DNA of 64,000 nucleotides from Halostagnicola larsenii XH-48 (lineage in GTDB: Archaea > Halobacteriota > Halobacteria > Halobacteriales > Natrialbaceae), in contig NZ_CP007058.1 of NCBI RefSeq assembly GCF_000517625.1, positions 108,664 through 172,663 on the forward strand, given 5' to 3'. The translations under genes were made by a program, and so were the position numbers. This document shows positions 44,369 through 53,266 of this stretch, piece by piece. The number at the start of each line of letters is the position of its first letter. The first letter of the stretch is position 1. Under the pieces are notes generated by a model that ran no database searches, was not told the origin of the DNA, and worked only from the letters and a program-made list of their open reading frames with translations.

Positions 44369-45247
44369 GTGACTACTATCGAGCGAATTGCCGATACGCG
44401 TGCGGGGACCGGCGAAGGGCCACTGTGGCACCCCGAGGAAAACGCACTCTACTGGGTAGATATCCCAGCAGGGCTATTGTACCGTTATGATCCCGAAACG
44501 GGCGAGAACACCGTCGCCTACGAAACCGACGACGGCTCACCGCTGGGCGGGTTTACCATCGAGGAAGACGGATCGCTCCTCCTGTTCGAGCACGGACTGG
44601 TTTGTCGCTGGAAGCCACAATCGACCGAAGCCGAACCGATCATTCGGGTCGACGCGGACACGCGGTTCAACGACGTCATCGCCGACCCCGAGGGGCGCGT
44701 GTTCTGTGGGACGATGCCGGGCGAGAACGACCTCGGCGACCTGTATCGAGTCGATCCCGACGGCTCGGTCCGAATCGTCATCGAAGACGTCGACATCCCG
44801 AACGGAATGGGGTTCTCGAGCGACCTCGAGACATTCTATTTCACGGAATCCGAAGCCAATCGGATCGACACGTTCGACTACGATCGCGACACCGGGGAGA
44901 TCTCGAACCGGCAGCCGTTCGTCGAAACACCGACGGACGACGGCGTTCCCGACGGACTAACAGTCGACGAGGACGGGTTCGTTTGGTCGGCCCGATGGAA
45001 CGGAAACCGCATCGTACGGTACGATTCGGATGGCACTGCAGTCGCCGAAATCGAGCTTCCGGCCCGGAAGGTTTCCTCGATTACGTTCGGCGAGCCAGCG
45101 TACACGGATTGCTACGTTACGACGGCGCTCGACGGCGGAACGCGTGCGTCCGAAGGCGACGGTGCAGGAGCACTGTTCCGGGTTCGCTTCCCCGAAATCG
45201 ACGCCGCCGGCGTGGCCGAGTTCCGGTCGCGAATCGGACTCGAGTAA
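44369..45247 (+). CDS. SMP-30/gluconolactonase family sugar lactonase
   Basis: The 292-residue beta-propeller starts at a GTG. The metal-binding residues of SMP-30 lactonases are visible: the glutamate in GEGPLWHP (about residue 15), the asparagine in DIPNGMGFS (about 148) and the aspartate in VPDGLTVDEDG (about 197). It hydrolyses sugar-acid lactones such as glucono- or glucarolactone. Downstream genes for a uronate-dehydrogenase-like SDR, UxuA and a TIM-barrel isomerase suggest a role in uronate or sugar-acid use. The long AT-rich upstream region may carry its control sites. Confidence 0.9.
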   Translation: MTTIERIADTRAGTGEGPLWHPEENALYWVDIPAGLLYRYDPETGENTVAYETDDGSPLGGFTIEEDGSLLLFEHGLVCRWKPQSTEAEPIIRVDADTRFNDVIADPEGRVFCGTMPGENDLGDLYRVDPDGSVRIVIEDVDIPNGMGFSSDLETFYFTESEANRIDTFDYDRDTGEISNRQPFVETPTDDGVPDGLTVDEDGFVWSARWNGNRIVRYDSDGTAVAEIELPARKVSSITFGEPAYTDCYVTTALDGGTRASEGDGAGALFRVRFPEIDAAGVAEFRSRIGLE

Positions 45248-45329
45248 GCGAACGGGATTCTAGCACGAGCGAAAACATCCACTCCGGCAGCGAACGGCCG
45301 CTGTCGAGACAAACGAATTCAATTCCCCA

Positions 45330-46211
45330 TCAACTCCGCCGCCAGGTTCGATCCGGTTCCCACTCGAGCACTCGGCGGGCTTTCTCCGTCGAAATGAGTG
45401 ACTGGCGTGTTTCGAGGGAGTCGTTCACCGTCGCATCCGGATAATACTGTTCGGCAAGCGTCGCGGAGTCGACGGCCGCGGTCGTGTCGTCTGCGACCGC
45501 CCAGAACCGCTCGTGTCCGTCGAAGGACGCCTCGGCGGCGAGTCTGGCGATCGACGCGGCGTCTTCGATGTGGAGATACGAAAAGAGCACGTCTCGAGTC
45601 GTGTGATGCCAGGCGTCCGCGAGTCCCTCGAGCGATCGATCCGCATCGACGAACGCTTCTCGGAGCTCCTCGTCGGTCGCGACCCACGGGTACCGAAGCG
45701 ACGAAATCGTCGGCGCGTCGGGGTTTCGGGCGAAGCCGTCCGCGGTGATCTCCATCGCGTGTTTGGCGATTGCGTAGGGGTCTCTGGGGGTCAGCGGGTG
45801 GTCCTCATCGACCGGAAGGTATCGCACGTCCGTCGGCGCTTCCTGATAGGCGGCACCCATCACGTTGATGCTCGAGGGAAGTACGACCGACTCGATATCG
45901 AGGTTCGTCGCCGCCTCGAGGACGTGATACGCCGACTGAACGGTGCTTTCGTAGGTTTCGAATCCGGGGTGATCGGTCGGCCCCGGTATCGTTCCCATGT
46001 GGATGATCGCGTCCGGATCCGTCCGCGCGAGCGAACCGTACACAGACCCAGCGTCCAGCAGATCGATCGACTGGAAGCGCTCGGAAACGTCTTCCTGACG
46101 TTTTCCTCGAGAGATATTGATGGTTCCATAGCCGTGGGCGTCGAGTTCCGAGAGAATCGCTTCGCCGATTTTCCCGTTTCCGCCAGTGACCGCCACTCGA
46201 TCGATGGCCAT
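45330..46211 (-). CDS. NAD-dependent epimerase/dehydratase, uronate-dehydrogenase-like
   Basis: The 293-residue extended short-chain dehydrogenase has the NAD motif VTGGNGKIGEAI at the N-terminus, the serine in LPSSINVMG and the Y-x3-K pair in DPYAIAKHAME. Sequence around TDHPGFETYESTVQSAYHVLEAA resembles uronate dehydrogenase and NAD-dependent sugar-acid dehydrogenases. It probably oxidises an aldose or uronate to a lactone for the SMP-30 enzyme. The start at 46211 (MAIDRVAV) is family-consistent; the open frame to 46235 is not needed. It is convergent with the lactonase gene and divergent from uxuA. Confidence 0.82.
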   Translation of the reverse strand: MAIDRVAVTGGNGKIGEAILSELDAHGYGTINISRGKRQEDVSERFQSIDLLDAGSVYGSLARTDPDAIIHMGTIPGPTDHPGFETYESTVQSAYHVLEAATNLDIESVVLPSSINVMGAAYQEAPTDVRYLPVDEDHPLTPRDPYAIAKHAMEITADGFARNPDAPTISSLRYPWVATDEELREAFVDADRSLEGLADAWHHTTRDVLFSYLHIEDAASIARLAAEASFDGHERFWAVADDTTAAVDSATLAEQYYPDATVNDSLETRQSLISTEKARRVLEWEPDRTWRRS

Positions 46212-46442
46212 ACGCCACCTTTTCGAGGCGATCAATTATAGGTATCGTCTCTTCACACGCCCCTCGAGACGCGTCTCTGCCGTGTGTTCTGGCGGACGGA
46301 GGTCAGAAATACACGGGAAACCCGGTGTGTGAGCCGCGGCTGATCCGCAACTGCGGCCACCTTCGTTCCGTTTACAGCAGACCTGAGAGGAAGGCATAAG
46401 ACGCATCGCCCGAAACGTCGGCATACACCGCGTGACTATCAC

Positions 46443-47411
46443 ATGGATCTCGCACTCGTACTTCCGCCGACGATGGACGATCGCTGGGAAATCGCGACAC
46501 AGATGGGCGTCACGGACGCCGTCGTCCACACACTCGAGATCGGAGACGGTCGGCGGCCGACGGACTACGATACGCTCTTGCGATGGAAGAACCGCTTCGA
46601 ACACGCCGGAATCGACCTGCGAGTCGTCGAAGGGAGCGTCCCGCTAACCGATACGACCCGACTCGGAAAGCCCGGCCGAGACGAGGAGATCGACGAGTTC
46701 TGTCGGTTCGTTCGGAACCTGGGCCGACTCGACGTGCCCGTCGTCTGTTACGACTGGATGGCCGGGGTTCGCTGGGCACGGACCGCAACCTCGGTGCCGT
46801 CTCGAGGCGGGTCGCTCACGACGGCCTACGACGACGCGCAGATGCGCCGCGGGCCGACGCCGGATATTCCGCCGATCACCGCGGAGGAACTCTGGGAAAA
46901 TCTCGAGTACTTCCTCGAGCGGGTCGTCCCAGTTGCCGAGGAAGCGGGCGTCAAACTCGGGCTTCACCCCGACGACCCGCCGCGCGAGGCGGTTCGGGGC
47001 GTTCCACGGATCATCAACAGCGTCGAGGCGTACGAACGCGTCCTCGACGTGGTCGACAGCGAACACAACGGCATCACCTTCTGTCAGGGGAACTTCGCGG
47101 CGATGGGCGTCGATATCCCCTCGACGATCCGACAATTTGGCGATCGAATCAATTTCGTCCACTTTCGCGACGTCGAGGGTGACGCCGATGCGTTCGTCGA
47201 GACGTGGCACGACGACGGGCCGACTGACATGCTCGCCGCGATGGAGGCCTACCGGGATATCGGCTTCGACGGCCCCGCACGGCCAGATCACGTCCCGACG
47301 ATGACCGGCGAAACGAACGACAACCCCGGCTACGAGACGATGGGACGGCTATTCGCGATCGGGTACATGCGAGGACTGCTCGAGCAAACCAGCGCTGGCG
47401 AACACGAATAA
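46443..47411 (+). CDS. uxuA: Mannonate dehydratase
   Basis: The 322-residue protein belongs to the UxuA family, which dehydrates D-mannonate to 2-keto-3-deoxygluconate (KDG). Family motifs are HPDDPP at about 180-185, TFCQGNFAAMG, FVHFRDVEG, WHDDGPTDM and the C-terminal RPDHVPTM, containing the metal-binding His/Asp/Cys set. Its length is slightly shorter than the bacterial enzyme (about 390), which is common in archaeal forms. It lies in a sugar-acid gene group but without UxaC or UxuB. KDG would feed the haloarchaeal semi-phosphorylative Entner-Doudoroff pathway. Confidence 0.92.
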   Translation: MDLALVLPPTMDDRWEIATQMGVTDAVVHTLEIGDGRRPTDYDTLLRWKNRFEHAGIDLRVVEGSVPLTDTTRLGKPGRDEEIDEFCRFVRNLGRLDVPVVCYDWMAGVRWARTATSVPSRGGSLTTAYDDAQMRRGPTPDIPPITAEELWENLEYFLERVVPVAEEAGVKLGLHPDDPPREAVRGVPRIINSVEAYERVLDVVDSEHNGITFCQGNFAAMGVDIPSTIRQFGDRINFVHFRDVEGDADAFVETWHDDGPTDMLAAMEAYRDIGFDGPARPDHVPTMTGETNDNPGYETMGRLFAIGYMRGLLEQTSAGEHE

Positions 47412-47456
47412 CGTTCGCGGTCCTACGGTACCGTCTTGAACCGTTTTGTCGAACTC

Positions 47457-48194
47457 TCAGCGCAGTTGCTCGAGCGTCTCGGCCCCGTGAGAGAGCGACT
47501 GGATCGGATCCGTCGGCTGATCGTGTTCGTAAATACCCCACTCGATGCCCGCCCGACCAACGGCGTCGAGACAGTTCTCTAGGTCGAGATCACCCTCACC
47601 GAGTTCCGTCGGCGTTCCTGCCCCCACCTCGGCGTCGGCGAGGTGAACGAACGAAACTCGGTCTGCGTATCGCTCGAGGAACGCGACCGGGTCGACGCCG
47701 CCGACGTTCGCCCAGCCGAGGTCGAGTTCGAATCCGACCGCGTCGTCGGTTCGCTCGAGTAACGCCTCCATCGCCGTCTGATCGCCGCACGCGACGAACT
47801 CGTGATCGTGGTTGTGATAGTGGAGGTCGACGCCGTGAGCCGCAAGATCCGATGCGACGGCCGAGAGGCGGTCGGCAGTGGATTCGACGGCCTCGAGCGA
47901 CTCGAAGTGGTCGCCGTCGAGATAGGGTACTACGAAGGTGTCACAACCGAAACGAGAGTACCGCTCGACCGTTTCAGAGAGATCCGTTTCGAGCGTCTCG
48001 AGCCCCACGTGCGCCCCGGCCGGTGTCAGTCCAGTCTGATCGAGGGCGCGTTCGATTTCATCGACATCGGCGTCGGGGACTCGATTGGCGAACTCGACGC
48101 CGTCGAAAGTGGTCTCGCCGACGCGCTCTATAACCGACGGAAGCGACTCGTCGAGATCACGGAGGGAGTACAACTGAACCGCAGTTTGTGTCAT
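47457..48194 (-). CDS. TIM-barrel sugar isomerase/epimerase
   Basis: The 245-residue protein is an AP-endonuclease-2-like TIM barrel (xylose-isomerase-like) with the metal ligand segments FDGVEFANRVP, YHNHDHEF, GFELDLGWANVGG and FVHLADAEV. It starts MTQTAVQLYSLRD, which is typical. Members act as isomerases or epimerases of sugars and sugar phosphates. It is convergent with uxuA (45 bases apart), and shared use of sugar acids is plausible. The substrate is unknown. Confidence 0.87.
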   Translation of the reverse strand: MTQTAVQLYSLRDLDESLPSVIERVGETTFDGVEFANRVPDADVDEIERALDQTGLTPAGAHVGLETLETDLSETVERYSRFGCDTFVVPYLDGDHFESLEAVESTADRLSAVASDLAAHGVDLHYHNHDHEFVACGDQTAMEALLERTDDAVGFELDLGWANVGGVDPVAFLERYADRVSFVHLADAEVGAGTPTELGEGDLDLENCLDAVGRAGIEWGIYEHDQPTDPIQSLSHGAETLEQLR

Positions 48195-48836
48195 GTGTGC
48201 ACGGATCGGTGACTCGAGTCATAATTCTTGTGACTTCCGAAAGAAGAGAGGTACCCGAACGCCGCTAACTCCGCCAGCCAATCTGTGGCCGAATTCCAAA
48301 GAAACGGTGCCGGTAGATGGAAGACAGTACCGAAAAATGCCGGATACTGTCGTTTCAGATAGCGGAGAGACACGGTCGTACCACCGGTAGAATTACAACG
48401 ATATGGTTGTAATCTACACCCACCGTGTCGCGACCACAGCGTGGGGCGTAGTAGGAACCCAGTCCAAGAAATTCGACGTGAGAGCATCCGCTCGCCCGTA
48501 CCGTTGGAGTCGCTCCCGCATTTGGAACCCACACGAACGACTGAAACGCGGACTCGAGCCGTATTGAAAACGAGTGTCCACAGATACATTTCTATTTATG
48601 TTATTCATTTGTATGATTTCACCGAGGCGTTTTCGTATCCTTTCAGGAAATGATCGGATATGCCCAACCTCGAATATCTGGATACACGTCACGTGAACGG
48701 AGATTCCGAGACAACAGCGGCGCGATTCGAGCGGACGACAGTTCGATCCCAGCACCGTATTTACACCGAGTTCACATGCACGATGAGAAAAGGTGTTGGA
48801 GAAATTATATCTCCTATTACATATCTCGAGAGATCG
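48195..48836. other. Gene-free interval
   Basis: This 642-base interval contains no convincing gene. Open frames at 48191-48589 (minus) and 48441-48653 (plus) have unusual composition and no family features. The stretch 48590-48830 is AT-rich, with TTATGTTATTCATTTG, which may be promoter DNA. No repeat stands out. Confidence 0.5.
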
Positions 48837-50213
48837 TTAGGGATCCGTACTCGGTTCGACGCGAGTACCATGGCCGGGGTCTCCGAGGAGTGTTCCGTCG
48901 TCGTAAACGACTTCGCCGCGAACGATCGTCGACACCGCCTTTCCGGTGAACGTCTCGCCTTCAAAGGGCGTTACCCGCGATTTCGAGCGAAGCGTCTGGC
49001 GATCCTCGAGCGTCCACTCGCGACCCGGATCGACGATCGTAAAGTCCGCGTCGGTGCCGATTTGAAGCGACCCCTTCTGTGGGTACATCCCCCATACCTG
49101 GGCTGGGCAGGCCGAGTGGCGATGAACCCACTCCTCGAGGGACAGTCGGCCCTCGTCGACGAAGGTGAGCATCGCCGGCACTTCGGTCTCGAGGCCGACG
49201 AAACCCGAGATGGCGTCCCACGTGTTTCCGAACGGATCGTCGACCAGTTTTTCCTCGTCCGTGTGAGGGGCGTGGTCGGTCGCGATACAGTCGATCGTTC
49301 CGTCGTTCATGCCGACGTCCCAGAGCGTTCGTCGTTCGTCCTCGTCGCGAATCGGCGGTTGCACTCTGGCGACGTTGCCCTTCTCGTGCATGACGTCCTC
49401 GGTGAACCAGAGGTAGTGCGGCGTCGTCTCTGCGGTCACGTCCACGCCGCGGGCTTTTCCGCGCGCGACGGCTTCGGCACCGGTTCCCGAAGAGACGTGG
49501 AACATGTGGATCTTCGCGCCGGTTTCTTCTGCGAACGTGATCGTGCGTTCGATCGCCTCGCGTTCGGCGACGACCGGACGAGAGTGGGAGTGATGGATCG
49601 GTTCCGTTTTGCCCTCGGCTTTGAACCGGCGTTCGTAATACTCGATTATCTCGTCGTTTTCCTCGTGGAATCCGAGGCGCTTTCCGGTCTCGGCGATCCG
49701 TTTCATCGCCTCTAGCACCTCGCCGTCGGACGGCGGTGGCACCTCGCCGACGGTCGAACCGAGGAATATCTTGTAGCCGAGCACGCCGGCCTCGTCGAGC
49801 GCCCGAATGCGATCGAGGTTCTCGGACGTAATCACGGCGTAGCTCTGAAAGTCGACGTGGGCCGACGCCTCGGCGCGCTCGTACTTCAACTCGAGGCGTT
49901 CCGGTCGATCGATGATCGGATCCGTGTTGGGCATCCCGACGACGGTGGTCACGCCGCCCGCCGCCGCGGACCGGGTCGCCGATTCCCAGTCTTCTTTGTA
50001 CTCGAGTCCCGGTTCGCGGTTGTGAATGTGGCAGTCGATGATCCCCGGAACCAGAACGTTCCCGCCAGCATCGACCACGCGGTCGGCAGCGGGAAGTGAA
50101 TCGGTTTCGCCGACGGCGACGATCGATCCGTCGTCGACGGCGACCCCGGCATCCTCGGTCCGGCCTGTCGGTGTCACGATGGTGCTGTGTTTCACCACGA
50201 GATCGACGGTCAT
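48837..50213 (-). CDS. Cyclic amidohydrolase, dihydroorotase/allantoinase type
   Basis: The 458-residue amidohydrolase has the metal motif DCHIHNREPG at about residues 61-70, the carboxylated lysine region LGYKIFLGS (about 157), HSHSRPVV, MFHVSS and the catalytic ATDHAPH. This is a two-metal TIM-barrel enzyme of the dihydroorotase/allantoinase/dihydropyrimidinase group. The exact substrate is uncertain. In haloarchaea such proteins are usually annotated as dihydroorotase, but the REPG and K region also suits allantoinase. The ATG at 50213 (MTVDLVVKHSTIV) is the family-consistent start; the open frame continues to 50333. Confidence 0.88.
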   Translation of the reverse strand: MTVDLVVKHSTIVTPTGRTEDAGVAVDDGSIVAVGETDSLPAADRVVDAGGNVLVPGIIDCHIHNREPGLEYKEDWESATRSAAAGGVTTVVGMPNTDPIIDRPERLELKYERAEASAHVDFQSYAVITSENLDRIRALDEAGVLGYKIFLGSTVGEVPPPSDGEVLEAMKRIAETGKRLGFHEENDEIIEYYERRFKAEGKTEPIHHSHSRPVVAEREAIERTITFAEETGAKIHMFHVSSGTGAEAVARGKARGVDVTAETTPHYLWFTEDVMHEKGNVARVQPPIRDEDERRTLWDVGMNDGTIDCIATDHAPHTDEEKLVDDPFGNTWDAISGFVGLETEVPAMLTFVDEGRLSLEEWVHRHSACPAQVWGMYPQKGSLQIGTDADFTIVDPGREWTLEDRQTLRSKSRVTPFEGETFTGKAVSTIVRGEVVYDDGTLLGDPGHGTRVEPSTDP

Positions 50214-50439
50214 TACCGAGACGTTTCGATCAGGCGCGGATATAGCTTCTGTTGCGATACGCCTGCCTGTCGGGGGCTCCGAGTTCGCGTTTCGACGCGG
50301 TGATCGACGCGGAACGGCCAATTGAGCGGACAATCCGTCCAGAATTTCTCGGTTTCAATGACTAATCCCGCCAGTAAGAGTCTCTTACCGACTGGTACGT
50401 CTGGCATACTAAACGGTGTGCGAATGGTCCGTTGGGCCG

Positions 50440-51417
50440 ATGAACTCACCCGAAATTCGTGACCGGACGGTGTTGGTCACCGGCGGTGCAGGCTTCGTCG
50501 GCAGTCACCTCGTCGACGCGCTGGCGGCGGACAACGACGTTCGCGTCCTCGATGACTTCTCGAGCGGGCACCGAGCGAATCTTCCCGACGACGTGACCGT
50601 GATCGAGGGTGATATCCGTGATCCGATCGCCCTGCAGCAGGCTGCCCGCGGTGTCGACCTCATCTTTCACGAAGCGGCGCTCGTCAGCGTTACCCAGAGC
50701 GTGGACGAACCGTGGACGAGCAATCAAACGAACCTCGACGCAACGCTGCTCGTCCTTGAGCAGGCTCGACAGGAAGACGCGCGCGTCGTGCTCGCCTCGA
50801 GTGCGGCGATCTACGGCCATCCGGCGGAACTGCCCGTCTCGGAGCGAACGCCGCCGGATCCAACCTCCCCCTACGGTATCCAGAAACTCGCCATCGACCA
50901 GTACGCGCGATTGTACGACGAACTCTACGGACTTCCCACGGTCGTATTGCGGTATTTCAACGTATACGGGCCGCGTCAACAGGGACCCTACAGCGGCGTC
51001 ATTTCGACGTTCCTCGAGCAAGCCCGGAGCGGCGCACCGCTGACGATCGACGGAGACGGCGAACAGACGCGCGATTTCGTTCACGTCAACGACGTCGTTC
51101 GGGCGAACTTGCTGGCTGCGACGACCGACCGGACCGGAACCGCGTTCAACATCGGAACCGGGCGATCGACGACGATTCTCGAACTCGCGAAGCTCGTTCG
51201 CGGCGTCACCGACAGCGATTCGTCGATCGTTCACGAACCGCCACGGTCGGGGGACGTTCGTCACAGTCGAGCCGATATCTCGAACGCACGCCAGCACCTC
51301 GAATTCGAACCCCGCATCTCACTCGAAGCAGGGATCCGATCGCTTGCAACGACGGGAACGCTCGAGCCGGACCTGGCCGACGCGGAGGAACGCCAATCGA
51401 TCAACTCGAGCGGGTGA
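50440..51417 (+). CDS. UDP-glucose 4-epimerase-like SDR
   Basis: The 325-residue extended SDR has the NAD-binding GGAGFVGSHLV near the N-terminus, the segment HEAALVSVTQSV, the catalytic serine-tyrosine-lysine set (SSAAIYG, YGIQKLAID), and LRYFNVYGPRQ. This matches GalE-type UDP-sugar epimerases or dehydratases. It is likely involved in making activated sugars for surface glycans. The start at 50440 (MNSPEIRDR) is chosen over the upstream-open frame at 50416. It is divergent from the amidohydrolase gene. Confidence 0.88.
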   Translation: MNSPEIRDRTVLVTGGAGFVGSHLVDALAADNDVRVLDDFSSGHRANLPDDVTVIEGDIRDPIALQQAARGVDLIFHEAALVSVTQSVDEPWTSNQTNLDATLLVLEQARQEDARVVLASSAAIYGHPAELPVSERTPPDPTSPYGIQKLAIDQYARLYDELYGLPTVVLRYFNVYGPRQQGPYSGVISTFLEQARSGAPLTIDGDGEQTRDFVHVNDVVRANLLAATTDRTGTAFNIGTGRSTTILELAKLVRGVTDSDSSIVHEPPRSGDVRHSRADISNARQHLEFEPRISLEAGIRSLATTGTLEPDLADAEERQSINSSG

Positions 51418-51724
51418 TCGCTACGATTCAGCGGGCGAAAGAGCGTACTCGCCGCGAGCGAGAGCAGGTTACAGTGGGTATATCGATCTGAATGGCCACC
51501 ACCGCCGAACACTCGAATATCGGTAAACTATCGCTCGCTAGTGGGAACATACGGTCGATGGTATCACTCATAAAGCGCGACGTTCGTTGCACTTTCACAG
51601 TGATATTTCGAGTCCGGATCGCCCGACGAAGGACACGAAGAAAACGCCACGATGGCGTTAAGACCCGCTACCAGTCGTTGTAGGTGAGTGATAACTATCG
51701 GTGTCGGATGCCTTTGACGTGTAT
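51418..51724. other. Intergenic interval
   Basis: No gene is supported. The interval is moderately AT-rich with possible promoter DNA near 51680-51720 for the following membrane protein. No notable repeat. Confidence 0.45.
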
Positions 51725-52078
51725 ATGATCGATAGCTTGATCGTGTTCATCGTGAGTCTCCTGATCGGCGCGATCGGAATTTACGTCGGCGCACGACTCG
51801 TCGTGGATACGGAAGACTACACGTACGCGATCGTTACCGCGCTGCTAGGGGCGATCGTCTGGGGAGTCGTCGGCTTTTTCTTCGGTTGGATTCCCCTGCT
51901 CGGGCCGTTGCTCGTCCTGATCGCCTACCTCGCCGTTGTGAACGCTCGGTATCCCGGCGGGTGGGTTCAAGCGGCGGCGATTACGATCATCGCGTGGATC
52001 TCCGTGCTCATCGTCCTGTACGTGCTCGCGATCCTCGGCATCACGGGATTCGACGCGATCGGCATCCCCGGCGTCTAG
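51725..52078 (+). CDS. Hydrophobic membrane protein
   Basis: The 117-residue protein is almost entirely membrane-embedded, with hydrophobic segments at about residues 4-22, 36-75 (a long double segment with GWIPLLGP turn) and 85-107. It could be four helices in total. A GTG at 51701 is also in frame. No domain is recognised. The long, continuous hydrophobic pattern supports a real gene. Confidence 0.7.
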   Translation: MIDSLIVFIVSLLIGAIGIYVGARLVVDTEDYTYAIVTALLGAIVWGVVGFFFGWIPLLGPLLVLIAYLAVVNARYPGGWVQAAAITIIAWISVLIVLYVLAILGITGFDAIGIPGV

Positions 52079-52299
52079 GCGATCAGCCACTGTCACAGGT
52101 GTTCGGTCACCTTACGCTGGCGAAACAACTGATTTCGAGGGAGAAACACGAACGAACCCGTCTCGGGCACCGATCGAAAAACTCCGGAACGCACGGACAA
52201 AGGACGATATTACCGGCGTGAAATCACGGTGAAACTGTGCTAATAGTCCCGAACGTCTGGCCCGGTTTATTCGACTGGGACGCCACTGACCGCTCTCGG

Positions 52300-52551
52300 A
52301 TGAAGCAACTGCTCGTGCTCTCGATCGTCACGGTGGCCGTCTTGAGCGCGGGGTGTAGTGGACCCGGTGGCGCACCCGAAGAAGAAGAACCCGTGCCGGA
52401 AGAATCGCCAGCGGAGCCAGTTACGGACGAGTCTTCGAGCGCCTTAGAAGCGAAGTCCCATAGCGTTCTAACGGATGTACCGGCCGACCTCGTCGGATCG
52501 ATGACAGCGAGCATCGAGGGTAGCGCCACCGAACTGTGCGTTTACGTATAA
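52300..52551 (+). CDS. Small predicted lipoprotein
   Basis: The 83-residue protein begins MKQLLVLSIVTVAVLSAGCSG, a leader with lipobox LSAGC giving an N-terminal lipid-anchored cysteine. Then comes an acidic Pro/Glu-rich spacer and a short C-terminal domain. It is unusually short for haloarchaeal lipoproteins and may be truncated or a simple small surface protein. The frame opens at 52237, but the lipobox start is preferred. It is close upstream of the membrane-anchored wHTH gene. Confidence 0.6.
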   Translation: MKQLLVLSIVTVAVLSAGCSGPGGAPEEEEPVPEESPAEPVTDESSSALEAKSHSVLTDVPADLVGSMTASIEGSATELCVYV

Positions 52552-52648
52552 CTAATGCGATAACAGAACATGACCTATAAAAATTACTTTGTAGCACCAT
52601 GACGTGGGGAGGAGCGACGGTGAACGATCACCAACGTTGGTCACAGCA

Positions 52649-53122
52649 ATGAGCACCCACGCCCCAGTATTCACATCGGTCGAGTTGCTTTCACTGGGAG
52701 TATACCATGCCGGATTCGACGGAGCGCTCGCCTCGAGCACCCCTCTCCAACTCGAGTGGAGCACGCAACTCGTGGCGGCGGGAGCGATGGTCGTGCTCGT
52801 CGTGCTCGGTGGCACGCTCCTCCTCAGAAATCGGATGAACAACAACAGTTCGGCGTCGAGGCAATCCATTACCGGAAAACAGGAGTTCAAAACGGATCGG
52901 GAGAAAGTCTGTGAATTGGTCGACGAAAACGGCGGACGAATGAAGCAATCAGAAATCGTCGACTCCGTCGACTGGTCGAAAGCGAAAGTAAGTCGCCTGC
53001 TGGCCGAACTCGAGGAAGACGAACAGCTCACGAAGCTTCGACTTGGCCGGGAGAACCTAGTCTGTCTGCCCGGTCACGAACCCACGGCATCAAAGTCGAC
53101 CGACAACTCCGATAGCTCCTGA
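52649..53122 (+). CDS. Membrane-anchored winged-helix protein
   Basis: The 157-residue protein has one membrane segment (about residues 35-58, STQLVAAGAMVVLVVLGG) and a C-terminal winged helix (about 80-140, with MKQSEIVDSVDWSKAKVSRLL and RLGRENLVCLPG). This is the layout of haloarchaeal membrane-tethered HTH proteins (DUF7343-like in my recollection). The HTH should face the cytoplasm with the N-terminus outside. It may sense a surface state and control nearby genes, for instance the repetitive surface protein downstream. The frame is open to 52604 at a GTG. The ATG at 52649 is preferred because the residues before it look non-conserved. Confidence 0.75.
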   Translation: MSTHAPVFTSVELLSLGVYHAGFDGALASSTPLQLEWSTQLVAAGAMVVLVVLGGTLLLRNRMNNNSSASRQSITGKQEFKTDREKVCELVDENGGRMKQSEIVDSVDWSKAKVSRLLAELEEDEQLTKLRLGRENLVCLPGHEPTASKSTDNSDSS

Positions 53123-53266
53123 CGTTTCAGAGATAAATACCCGTTTTCTCGAACCGAATCGAGGGCTGTACGCGGCGTTTGACCGTAGTACTGAATTTCT
53201 CACTGGAAAGATTGCTCCGGTTTATGCGCCGAAGAGGCGTTGATTCAATGCCTCTCAGGCACAGAC

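Noticed and set aside
48191..48589. 132-codon minus-strand frame
   Set aside because: It has many Arg, Ser and Trp residues and no recognised domain, and overlaps the end of the TIM-barrel gene region. It looks accidental.
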